In this document: positions 29,539-36,985 of the stretch, piece by piece
How the letters are laid out: the number at the start of each line of letters is the position of its first letter
Position numbering within the stretch: the first letter of the stretch is position 1
Assembly (NCBI RefSeq): GCF_020532625.1
Contig: NZ_JAJAUY010000053.1
Span: forward strand, 1 to 37,738
Direction: 5' to 3'
Length of the DNA stretch: 37,738 nt
Source: Streptomyces antimicrobicus
GTDB taxonomy: Bacteria; Actinomycetota; Actinomycetes; Streptomycetales; Streptomycetaceae
The notes under the pieces: model-generated
Seen by the model: only the letters and a program-made list of their open reading frames with translations
Databases searched by the model: none
Told to the model about the DNA's origin: nothing
Translations under genes and position numbers: made by a program

Positions 29539-31532
29539 TGCTCCTCCTCGGGGGTCACCACGGCCAGCACCTGGTCCATGGCCACCGTGGTGCCGGGGCT
29601 GACGTCGAGCTCGGCGACGGTGCCGGCGTGCGGGGCGGAGATGACGTGCTCCATCTTCATCGCCTCCACCACCAGCAGGCTCTGACCGGCGGCCACCTTG
29701 TCGCCGACGGCCACCTTCACCACCGTGACGGTGCCGGGCATCGGCGCCGCCAGCGTGTCGGCCCCGGCATGGCCCCGCCCGCTCAGGTTCGCCTCGACCG
29801 GGTCGTACGCCTGGACGTGCCAGGAGTCGCCGTCCCGGCCCAGCCAGCGGCCCTCCGGGGAGCGGACGTGGGCGAAGCGGTGGGTGACGCCGTCGAGTTC
29901 GACGGTGAGCCGGTCGGGGGTGCGGTCCACGATCCGGCCGCGGACCGGGGCCGCGCCGTCGAGGGCGAGCTCCAGCTCCGGGCCCCGGCGGCGGGTGCGG
30001 ACCGTGACCGGGTCCTGGCCCGGGACGCGGAAGTGGTGCACGGTCCAGGCCGGGGTGCCGCCCAGGCGCCAGCCGTCGGCGGCGCCGAACGGGTCGGCCC
30101 AGCCCTCGGCGGGGCCACCGGGCCGCGCGGCGGCCAGCAGCGCCGCCGCGGCGTACACCTCCGCCGGGACGCCCTCGGGCAGCAGGTCCGGCAGGTCCCG
30201 CTCGACCAGGCCCGTGTCCATGTCGCCCGCCACGACGGCCGGGTGCGCCAGGAGCCGGCGCAGGAAACCGGTGTTGGTCTGGACGCCCAGGATCACCGTG
30301 TCCGCCAGCGCCGCGCGCAGCGACCGCAGGGCCGCCGCCCGGTCCGGGCCCCAGGCGATGACCTTCGACAGCATGGGGTCGTAGGTGCTGCCGGTGTCCA
30401 CACCCGCGGTCAGACCGGAGTCCGTACGGACCGTGTCCGAGGCCGGCTCGGACAGGGCGAGCACCCGGCCGCCGGACGGCAGGAAGCCGCGGGCCGGGTC
30501 CTCGGCGCAGATCCGCGCCTCGACGGAGTGCCCGTCCAGGCGCACGTCCTGCTGCCCGAACGCCAGCTTCTCCCCGGCCGCGACCAGCAGCTGCTGCTCG
30601 ACCAGGTCCAGCCCGGTGATCCGCTCGGTGACCGGGTGCTCCACCTGGAGGCGGGTGTTCATCTCCATGAAGTAGTACGAGGACGGGTCCCCGCCCGGCA
30701 CGATGAACTCCACCGTGCCCGCGCCGACGTAGCCGCACGAGCGGGCGGCGTTCACGGCCGCCTCGCCCATCGCGGCCCGGATCTCGGGCGTCAGCAGGAC
30801 CGACGGGGCCTCCTCGACCACCTTCTGGTGGCGGCGCTGGAGCGAGCACTCGCGCTCGCCCAGGTGCACCACGTTGCCGTGGGCGTCGGCCAGCACCTGG
30901 ATCTCGATGTGCCGGGGGCGGTCGATCCACCGCTCCACCAGCAGCGTGTCGTCGCCGAAGGAGGACCGGGCCTCGCGCCGGGCCGCCGCGATCTCCTCGG
31001 CCAGCAGGGCGGCGTCGCGCACCAGGCGCATGCCCTTGCCGCCGCCGCCCGCCGAGGGCTTGAGCAGCACCGGCATGCCGATCTCCGCCGCCGAGGCGGC
31101 GAGTTCGGCGTCGGTCAGGCCGCTGCCGGAGGAACCGGGCACCACCGGCACGCCCGCCGCGCGGACCGTCTCCTTGGCCCGGATCTTGTCGCCCATCAGC
31201 GAGATCGCCTCGGCGGGCGGCCCGATGAAGGCGAGCCCGGCGTCGGCGCAGGCGCGGGCGAACTCGGCGTTCTCGGCGAGGAAGCCGTAGCCGGGGTGGA
31301 CGGCCTCGGCGCCGGTGCGCCGGGCCGCGTCGATCAGCTTCGGGATCGACAGATAGCTCTCGGCCGCCGCCGCCGGGCCGATCCGGACGGCCGTGTCCGC
31401 CTCCCGGACGTGCCGCGCGTCGGCGTCCGCGTCGCTGAAGACGGCGACCGAACGGACGCCCAGCGCGCGCAGGGTCCGCACCACGCGGACCGCGATCTCG
31501 CCACGGTTGGCGACAAGGACAGTGCTGAACAT
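29535..31532 (-). CDS. Acyl-CoA carboxylase alpha subunit (biotin carboxylase + BCCP), MCC-type
   Basis: The 665-aa biotin-dependent subunit has the BC domain at 1-450: VLVANRGEIAVRV, PSAGGGGKGMRLV (ATP-grasp P-loop), HIEIQVLADAHGNV, FMEMNTRLQVEHPVTE. A BT/linker domain comes next. The C-terminal BCCP has the biotinyl-lysine motif EAMKMEH. It carboxylates biotin for the beta subunit encoded just upstream. With HMG-CoA lyase and AcdH alongside, 3-methylcrotonyl-CoA is the most likely substrate of the holoenzyme. ATG 31532 with GAGGGA upstream is preferred. GTG 31550, which overlaps the beta-subunit stop, is an alternative that adds 6 residues. Confidence 0.95.
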   Translation of the reverse strand: MFSTVLVANRGEIAVRVVRTLRALGVRSVAVFSDADADARHVREADTAVRIGPAAAAESYLSIPKLIDAARRTGAEAVHPGYGFLAENAEFARACADAGLAFIGPPAEAISLMGDKIRAKETVRAAGVPVVPGSSGSGLTDAELAASAAEIGMPVLLKPSAGGGGKGMRLVRDAALLAEEIAAARREARSSFGDDTLLVERWIDRPRHIEIQVLADAHGNVVHLGERECSLQRRHQKVVEEAPSVLLTPEIRAAMGEAAVNAARSCGYVGAGTVEFIVPGGDPSSYYFMEMNTRLQVEHPVTERITGLDLVEQQLLVAAGEKLAFGQQDVRLDGHSVEARICAEDPARGFLPSGGRVLALSEPASDTVRTDSGLTAGVDTGSTYDPMLSKVIAWGPDRAAALRSLRAALADTVILGVQTNTGFLRRLLAHPAVVAGDMDTGLVERDLPDLLPEGVPAEVYAAAALLAAARPGGPAEGWADPFGAADGWRLGGTPAWTVHHFRVPGQDPVTVRTRRRGPELELALDGAAPVRGRIVDRTPDRLTVELDGVTHRFAHVRSPEGRWLGRDGDSWHVQAYDPVEANLSGRGHAGADTLAAPMPGTVTVVKVAVGDKVAAGQSLLVVEAMKMEHVISAPHAGTVAELDVSPGTTVAMDQVLAVVTPEEEQ

Positions 31533-31546
31533 CGGTTTCGCGTCCC

Positions 31547-33163
31547 TCACATCCGGAAGATGCCGAAGCCGGGCTCGCCCAGCGGGGCGTTGGCGCAGGC
31601 GGTCAGGGCCAGACCCAGCACCTGCCGGGTCTCCAGCGGGTCGATGACCCCGTCGTCCCAGAGCCGGGCGGTGGCGTAGTAGGCGTTGCCCTGCTCCTCG
31701 TACTGGGCGCGGATCGGCGCCTTGAAGGCGTCCTCCTCCTCGGCGGACCACTGCTGGCCGGCGCCCTCGATCTGGTCGCGCTTGACCGTGGCGAGCACGG
31801 AGGCGGCCTGTTCGCCGCCCATGACCGAGATCTTGGCGTTCGGCCACATCCACAGGAAGCGGGGGCTGTAGGCCCGGCCGCACATGGAGTAGTTGCCCGC
31901 GCCGTAGGAGCCGCCGACCACGACCGTCAGCTTCGGCACGCGGGTGCAGGCGACCGCCGTGACCATCTTGGCGCCGTGCTTGGCGATGCCGCCGGCCTCG
32001 TAGTCGCGGCCGACCATGAAGCCGGAGATGTTCTGGAGGAACAGCAGCGGGATGCCGCGCTGGTCGCACAGCTCGATGAAGTGCGCGCCCTTCTGGGCGG
32101 ACTCGGAGAACAGGATGCCGTTGTTGGCGACGATGCCGACCGGGTGGCCGTGGATCCGGGCGAAGCCGGTGACCAGCGTGGTGCCGAACTCCGCCTTGAA
32201 CTCCTGGAAGCGGGAGCCGTCCACGATCCGCATGATGATCTCGCGGGCGTCGTAGGGGGTGCGGGAGTCGACCGGGACCGCGCCGTAGAGCCCGTACGGG
32301 TCCACCTTCGGCTCCTCGACCGGCTCGACCGGCCAGGGCAGCGGGCCGCGCTCGGGCAGGGTGGCCACGATGTTCCGGACGATCCGCAGGGCGTGGGCGT
32401 CGTCCTCGGCGAGGTGGTCGGTGACGCCGGAGACCCGGCTGTGCACCTCGCCGCCGCCGAGCTCCTCGGCGGTGACGACCTCACCGGTGGCGGCCTTCAC
32501 CAGCGGCGGGCCGCCCAGGAAGATCGTGCCCTGGCCGCGCACGATGACCGCCTCGTCGCTCATCGCCGGGACGTACGCGCCGCCGGCGGTGCAGGAGCCG
32601 AGCACGGCGGCGATCTGCGGGATCCCGGCGCCGGACATCCGGGCCTGGTTGTAGAAGATCCGGCCGAAGTGCTCGCGGTCGGGGAAGACGTCGTCCTGCA
32701 TGGGCAGGAAGGCACCGCCGGAGTCCACCAGGTAGAGGCAGGGGAGACGGTTCTCCAGGGCCACCTCCTGGGCCCGCAGGTGCTTCTTGACCGTCATCGG
32801 GTAGTACGTGCCGCCCTTGACCGTGGCGTCGTTGGCGACGATCACGCACTCGCGGCCGCTGACCCGGCCGATGCCCGCGATCACCCCGGCGGCCGGGGCG
32901 GCGCCCCCGTACATGCCCTCGGCGGCCAGCGGGGCGAGCTCCAGGAAGGGGGAGCCGGGGTCGAGGAGGGTGTCCACGCGGTCCCGGGGCAACAGCTTGC
33001 CGCGGGCGGTGTGCCGGGCGCGGGCCTTCTCGCCGCCGCCCAGGCGGGCCGCGTCGAGACGGGCGCGCAGGCCCTGGGCGAGCTCCTGGTGGGCGGCCTC
33101 GTTGGTCCGCCAGGCCTCGGACGCCGGGTCGGCGGCGCTGTGAAGCACCGGTGCCTGCTGCAT
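31547..33163 (-). CDS. Acyl-CoA carboxyltransferase beta subunit, methylcrotonyl-CoA carboxylase type
   Basis: The 538-aa product has two crotonase-like carboxyltransferase halves: the N-terminal half with KLLPRDRVDTLLDPGSPFLE and LVDSGGAFLPMQ, and the C-terminal half with GIVANNGILFSESAQKGAHF, NISGFMVG and GAGNYSMCGRAYSPRF. These match MCC beta more closely than propionyl-CoA carboxylases. ATG 33163 has GGGAG about 10 nt upstream. It is the first gene of a four-gene unit with the alpha subunit, HMG-CoA lyase and AcdH, divergent from a TetR regulator. Confidence 0.95.
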   Translation of the reverse strand: MQQAPVLHSAADPASEAWRTNEAAHQELAQGLRARLDAARLGGGEKARARHTARGKLLPRDRVDTLLDPGSPFLELAPLAAEGMYGGAAPAAGVIAGIGRVSGRECVIVANDATVKGGTYYPMTVKKHLRAQEVALENRLPCLYLVDSGGAFLPMQDDVFPDREHFGRIFYNQARMSGAGIPQIAAVLGSCTAGGAYVPAMSDEAVIVRGQGTIFLGGPPLVKAATGEVVTAEELGGGEVHSRVSGVTDHLAEDDAHALRIVRNIVATLPERGPLPWPVEPVEEPKVDPYGLYGAVPVDSRTPYDAREIIMRIVDGSRFQEFKAEFGTTLVTGFARIHGHPVGIVANNGILFSESAQKGAHFIELCDQRGIPLLFLQNISGFMVGRDYEAGGIAKHGAKMVTAVACTRVPKLTVVVGGSYGAGNYSMCGRAYSPRFLWMWPNAKISVMGGEQAASVLATVKRDQIEGAGQQWSAEEEDAFKAPIRAQYEEQGNAYYATARLWDDGVIDPLETRQVLGLALTACANAPLGEPGFGIFRM

Positions 33164-33193
33164 CGCTTCGAGCTCCCTTGCTCGTGCACCTGG

Positions 33194-33240
33194 GTTAATC
33201 ACCGTTAACGCTTGTGGGCATCAGGTTAACGAGCGCTAAC
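33194..33240. promoter_or_regulatory. Two candidate TetR operators between liu operon and regulator
   Basis: GTTAATCACCGTTAAC (33194-33209) and GTTAACGAGCGCTAAC (33225-33240) are imperfect palindromes built from the same GTTAA half-site, 31 bp centre to centre. The second overlaps the predicted -35 of the TetR gene; the first sits near the operon side. Confidence 0.75.
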
Positions 33241-33255
33241 GGCCCTGTCTAGAAT
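33226..33255 (+). promoter_or_regulatory. Predicted promoter of the TetR gene, possibly leaderless
   Basis: TTAACG (33226-33231) and TAGAAT (33250-33255) are 18 nt apart. Transcription would start near 33262, essentially at ATG 33264, which has no ribosome binding site. This suggests a leaderless mRNA. Confidence 0.55.
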
Positions 33256-33263
33256 GGATTGCC

Positions 33264-33839
33264 ATGAGCAGCAGAGCGGTCGCCCCCACCCGGCGCGAGC
33301 AGATCCTGAGCGAGGCCGCGCGCCTCTTCGCCGAGCGCGGGTTCCACGGTGTGGGCGTGGACGAGATAGGCGCCGCCGTGGGCATCAGCGGGCCCGGGCT
33401 GTACCGGCACTTCGCCGGCAAGGACGCCATGCTGGCCGAGCTGCTGGTGGGCATCAGCGAGCGGCTGCTGACCGGCGGCCGGCACCGGGTGGCGGAGGCC
33501 GCCGGGGACCCCGCGGCCGTCCTGGCCTCCCTCATCGACGGCCACATCGACTTCGCCCTGGACGACCGGGCGCTGATCACCCTGCACGACCGCGAGCTGG
33601 ACCGGCTGCGCCCGGACGACCGCAAGCTGGTGCGCCAGCTCCAGCGGCAGTACGTCGAGCTGTGGGTGGAGGTCGTACGGGCGCTGCACCCGACGGCGCA
33701 GGAGTCCCAGGCGCGGGTCGCCGTGCACGCGGTCTTCGGCCTGCTGAACTCCACCCCGCACCTGGGCTCGCTCGGGCGGGAGGCGACGGAGTCGCTGCTG
33801 CGGCGGCTCGCGCACGGGGCGTTCGGGGCGCTGTCGTAG
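33264..33839 (+). CDS. TetR-family repressor of the liu-type operon
   Basis: The 191-aa product has an N-terminal TetR helix-turn-helix (about 10-55): REQILSEAARLFAERGFHGVG followed by IGAAVGISGPGLYRHFAGKDAML (each read in parts). A helical ligand-binding domain with aromatic and acidic residues follows. The divergent arrangement with the carboxylase operon and the two intervening palindromes point to control of that operon and itself, probably released by an acyl-CoA of the leucine pathway; the ligand is inference. It starts at ATG 33264 without a ribosome site (see promoter entry). Confidence 0.92.
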   Translation: MSSRAVAPTRREQILSEAARLFAERGFHGVGVDEIGAAVGISGPGLYRHFAGKDAMLAELLVGISERLLTGGRHRVAEAAGDPAAVLASLIDGHIDFALDDRALITLHDRELDRLRPDDRKLVRQLQRQYVELWVEVVRALHPTAQESQARVAVHAVFGLLNSTPHLGSLGREATESLLRRLAHGAFGALS

Positions 33840-33899
33840 CCGAGGGCGACGCGTCCGGACGGCGGACGGAACCGGCGGCTCCGGCCGGGCGACGGCAGA

Positions 33900-34706
33900 A
33901 TGAGCCCCATGCCGATAGAGACGCCCGTCCCGAGCCGCGCCGCACTGATCGACCACCTGATCCAGACCCGCATCGCGGGCCAGGTCGCGACCCCCCGCGA
34001 GAACAACCTCTCGCACTACCGGAAGCTGGCCAACGGCGACCGCCACTACTGGCTGGGCCTGGACCTGGGCGACCGCTGGACCGACGAGCAGGACGTGCTC
34101 GCGGTGATGGCCGAGCGCGTGGGCGTGGTGGACGACCCCGTCCACCGGGTCGGCCAGGACACCATCGACCCGGAACTGACCGTGGACGGCCTGGAGCGGA
34201 TGGCCGCCCGGCTGCACAAGGCGGCGCTGGACCAGCAGCGCGTGCTGTTCGCCACCGGTCACCCGGGCGGCCTGCTCGACGTGCACCGGGCCACGGCGGC
34301 GGCGCTGCGCGCGGCCGGCTGCGAGATCGTGGTCATCCCCTCCGGTCTGACGGCCGACGAGGGATCGGTGTGGCAGTTCGCCGACGTCGCCGTGCTGGAG
34401 CGGGGCGCCACGCTGTGGCACACCCACTCACCCGCGCCGATGGCGGCGATCCTGGACGCCCTCGCCGCCGAGGGCCGCCCGCTGCCGGACCTGGTCGTCG
34501 CCGACCACGGCTGGGCCGGTTGCGCGGCCCAGCGCGGCCTGGACGCCGTCGGCTACGCGGACTGCAACGACCCGGCACTCTTCCTCGGCGAGGCCGAGGG
34601 CACCCTCCAGGTGGCCGTACCCCTGGACGACCACGTCCGCGACCCCCGCCACTACGACCCGATGGTCGCCTACCTCCTGCACACGGCGGGCCTGCTCGGG
34701 CAGTAG
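33900..34706 (+). CDS. Phosphatase-like conserved actinobacterial protein
   Basis: The 268-aa product belongs to a conserved streptomycete family usually labelled phosphatase, but I see no classical catalytic motif that proves it. Notable stretches are LFATGHPGGLLDVHRATAAAL, VVADHGWAGCAAQRGLDAVGYADCNDP and LDDHVRDPRHYDPM (each read in parts), with conserved His, Asp and Cys that could bind metal. The fold looks alpha/beta and soluble. ATG 33900 is used; ATG 33909 is in frame. No clear ribosome site is seen. It follows the TetR gene by 60 nt on the same strand but no shared function is evident. Confidence 0.75.
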   Translation: MSPMPIETPVPSRAALIDHLIQTRIAGQVATPRENNLSHYRKLANGDRHYWLGLDLGDRWTDEQDVLAVMAERVGVVDDPVHRVGQDTIDPELTVDGLERMAARLHKAALDQQRVLFATGHPGGLLDVHRATAAALRAAGCEIVVIPSGLTADEGSVWQFADVAVLERGATLWHTHSPAPMAAILDALAAEGRPLPDLVVADHGWAGCAAQRGLDAVGYADCNDPALFLGEAEGTLQVAVPLDDHVRDPRHYDPMVAYLLHTAGLLGQ

Positions 34707-34749
34707 CCCACGCGGGTGGCCGCCGTGCCGGGCGGGCTGCGAGCGCCGC

Positions 34750-34765
34750 CGCGACCGCGGTCGCG
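34750..34765. other. 16-bp perfect palindrome between convergent genes
   Basis: CGCGACCGCGGTCGCG reads identically on both strands. It lies between the phosphatase-like stop (34706) and the thioesterase stop (34775), where it could contribute to termination. Confidence 0.5.
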
Positions 34766-34774
34766 AAGCGGGCG

Positions 34775-35656
34775 TCAGGCGCGGGGGACGCGGACCACGC
34801 CCTCCTGGATCACCGTGACCACCAGCCGGCCGTCCTGGGTCCAGATGCGGGCCTGGCCCAGGCCCCGGCCGCCGTGGGAGGTGGGGGAGTCCTGGTCGTA
34901 CAGGAGCCACTCGTCGGCGCGGAAGGGGCGGTGGAACCACATCGCGTGGTCCAGCGAGGCCCCCACCACGTCGCCGACCGCCCAGCCGCCCCGGCCGTGG
35001 GCGAGCAGCACCGAGTCCAGCAGGGTCATGTCCGAGACGTACGTGGCCAGGCACGTGTGCAGCAGCGGATCGTCCGCCTCCAGCTTGCCGGCCGTGCGGA
35101 ACCAGACCTGCGAGCGCGGCTCCACCGGTTCGCCGATGGTGCCCCACGGCGGGGTGGTGGCGTAGCGCAGGTCGACGGCGGCGCGCGCCGCCAGCAGCCG
35201 CTCGACCGTGCCGGGGTCCTTGAACAGCTCCCGGTAGCCGGGCAGCGCCTCCGCCGCGGTCGGCAAGGTCTCCGGGTCCGGTGCCGGGGGCATGGCGACC
35301 TGGTGGTCGAGCCCCTCCTCGGACGCCTGGAAGGACGCCGACAGGTGGAAGATCGGCTGGCCGTGCTGGACGGCGACCACCCGGCGGGTGGTGAAGGAAC
35401 GCCCGTCGCGGATCCGGTCGACCGTGTAGACGATCGGCGCACCCGGGTCGCCGGTGCGCAGGAAGTACGAGTGCAGCGAGTGCGGGGCGGTGCGGTCCGC
35501 GGGCACCGTCCGGCCGGCCGCGACCAGCGCCTGGGCCGCGACCTGCCCGCCGAAGACCCGCGGAATCAGCGACGCGCGGCTGGTGCCCCGGAAGATGTTC
35601 TCCTCGATCTGCTCCAGGTCGAGCAGATCGAGGAGATCCTTCAGTGCGTCGTTCAA
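34775..35656 (-). CDS. tesB: Acyl-CoA thioesterase II (TesB-like, double hotdog)
   Basis: The 293-aa product hydrolyses fatty acyl-CoA to free acid and CoA. It has the tandem hotdog arrangement of TesB: FRGTSRASLIPRVFGGQVAAQAL in the first hotdog, HSYFLRTGDPGAPIVYTVDRIRDGRSFTTRRV, and the second hotdog with GDVVGASLDHAMWFHRPFRADEWLLYDQDSPTSHGGRGL (read in parts), including the conserved active-site Asp. The start is TTG 35656, 6 nt after the upstream dehydrogenase stop. No strong ribosome site is visible, and a 16-bp hairpin forms in the first 60 nt of the coding region. It is coupled in an operon with the long-chain-type dehydrogenase. Confidence 0.92.
   Translation of the reverse strand: MNDALKDLLDLLDLEQIEENIFRGTSRASLIPRVFGGQVAAQALVAAGRTVPADRTAPHSLHSYFLRTGDPGAPIVYTVDRIRDGRSFTTRRVVAVQHGQPIFHLSASFQASEEGLDHQVAMPPAPDPETLPTAAEALPGYRELFKDPGTVERLLAARAAVDLRYATTPPWGTIGEPVEPRSQVWFRTAGKLEADDPLLHTCLATYVSDMTLLDSVLLAHGRGGWAVGDVVGASLDHAMWFHRPFRADEWLLYDQDSPTSHGGRGLGQARIWTQDGRLVVTVIQEGVVRVPRA
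35599..35636 (-). promoter_or_regulatory. Perfect 16-bp hairpin within the 5' coding end of tesB
   Basis: TCTCCTCGATCTGCTC (35599-35614) is exactly complementary to 35621-35636 around the loop CAGGTC. On the mRNA it starts 20 nt after the TTG start. It encodes the repetitive peptide LLDLLDLEQIEE. Confidence 0.6.
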
Positions 35657-35662
35657 GAGGAC

Positions 35663-36820
35663 TTACAGGCCCATCGACTTGGCGATGATGGACTTCATGA
35701 CCTCGCTGGTGCCGCCGTAGATGCGGTTGACGCGGTTGTCGGCGTACAGGCGGGCGATCGGGTACTCGTTCATGTAGCCGTAGCCGCCGTGCAGCTGGAG
35801 GCAGCGGTCGATGACGCGGTGCGCGACCTCGGTGCAGAACAGCTTGGCGGAGGCGGCCTCGGCCGGGGTCAGCTCACCGGCGTCCAGGGCCTCCAGCGCG
35901 CGGTCGGCGACGGCCTGGGCGGCGTCCACCTCGGCCTGGCAGGAGGCCAGTTCGAACTTGGTGTTCTGGAAGTGGGCGACCGGCTTGCCGAACACGGTGC
36001 GCTCGGTGACGTACTGCTGCGCGAACCGGACCGCGGCCGCGGCCTGCGCGTAGGCGCCGAAGGCGATGCCCCAGCGCTCGGACGGCAGGTTGGCGCCGAG
36101 GTAGTAGAAGCCCTTGTTCTCCTCGCCGAGCAGGTCCTCGACCGGGACCTTGACGTCGACGAACGCCAGCTCGGCGGTGTCGGAGGTCTTCAGGCCCAGC
36201 TTGTCCAGCTTGCGGCCGATGGAGTAGCCCTCGGACTTGGTGTCCACGGCGAAGAGCGAGATGCCGAAGCGGCGGTCCTCGGCCGACGGGGCGGAGGTGC
36301 GGGCGCAGACGATCACGCGGTCGGCGTGCACACCGCCGGTGATGAAGGTCTTGGCGCCGTTGAGGACGTAGTGCGTGCCGTCCTCGGAGAGCTTGGCGGT
36401 GGTCTTCATGCCCGCGACGTCGGAGCCGGTGCCCGGCTCGGTCATCGCCAGCGCCCACATCTCCTCACCGGTGACGAACTTCGGGAGGTAGCGCTTCTTC
36501 TGCTCGTCGGTGGCGAGCATCTTGATGTAGGGGAGGGCGAGCAGCACGTGCACGCCGGAGCCGCCGAAGTTCACACCGGCGCGGGAGGTCTCCTCATAGA
36601 GGACGGCCTCGAACTTGTGGGTGTCCAGGCCCGCGCCGCCGAACTCCTCGGGGACGTTGATGCCGAAGACGCCCAGCTCGCCGAGCTTGTAGTAGAAGTC
36701 GCGCGGCGCCTGGCCGGCGGCGAACCACTCGTCGTAGACGGGCACGACCTCGGCCTCGATGAAGGCGCGGATGGTCTCGCGGAACGCCTCGTGGTCCTCG
36801 TTGAATACGGTACGGCGCAC
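35663..36820 (-). CDS. Acyl-CoA dehydrogenase, long-chain (LCAD) type
   Basis: The 385-aa product has the full ACAD fold: AMTEPGTGSDVAGMKTTA, TFITGGVHADRVIV, QLHGGYGYMNEYPIARLYAD. At the usual catalytic position it has Gly369 (RIYGGTSEVMKS) instead of Glu. In long-chain acyl-CoA dehydrogenases the base comes from an earlier helix; here Glu248 in LPSERWGIAFG is the candidate. It is therefore likely active on long-chain or unusual acyl-CoA rather than dead. The start is GTG 36820. It is the first gene of an operon with tesB, under a TetR-type palindrome at 36877. Confidence 0.93.
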   Translation of the reverse strand: MRRTVFNEDHEAFRETIRAFIEAEVVPVYDEWFAAGQAPRDFYYKLGELGVFGINVPEEFGGAGLDTHKFEAVLYEETSRAGVNFGGSGVHVLLALPYIKMLATDEQKKRYLPKFVTGEEMWALAMTEPGTGSDVAGMKTTAKLSEDGTHYVLNGAKTFITGGVHADRVIVCARTSAPSAEDRRFGISLFAVDTKSEGYSIGRKLDKLGLKTSDTAELAFVDVKVPVEDLLGEENKGFYYLGANLPSERWGIAFGAYAQAAAAVRFAQQYVTERTVFGKPVAHFQNTKFELASCQAEVDAAQAVADRALEALDAGELTPAEAASAKLFCTEVAHRVIDRCLQLHGGYGYMNEYPIARLYADNRVNRIYGGTSEVMKSIIAKSMGL

Positions 36821-36876
36821 GAGCCGCCTCCTCGATGCCTGTCGTGTCCTGGGAACCCGCGCCTGAGCTGATATGT

Positions 36877-36892
36877 CTAAGCGCTTGCTCAG
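36877..36892. promoter_or_regulatory. Candidate TetR-type operator upstream of LCAD-type dehydrogenase
   Basis: CTAAGCGCTTGCTCAG contains the palindromic core AAGCGCTT (36879-36886) and partly symmetric flanks. It lies 57-72 nt before the GTG start. Sites of this type are typical of TetR regulators of fatty-acid genes in actinobacteria; the cognate regulator is not identified. Confidence 0.5.
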
Positions 36893-36985
36893 AATAAGTT
36901 ACCCGGCAGTCACCGACGCTGTCCATACCGCAGAGCCCCGCAAAGCACGTGACCGGCCTCCCGAACGCCCCCGCGACCGGTGCGG

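Noticed and set aside
28594..30930. Apparent 778-aa fusion extending HMG-CoA lyase upstream
   Set aside because: The added part is Pro/Arg/Gly-rich out-of-frame sequence of the biotin carboxylase gene; the lyase has a proper ATG at 29538 coupled by an ATGA overlap.
33254..36871. 1205-aa plus-strand open frame across the TetR-thioesterase-dehydrogenase region
   Set aside because: It is a GC-bias artefact overlapping four genes with clear domains in other frames.
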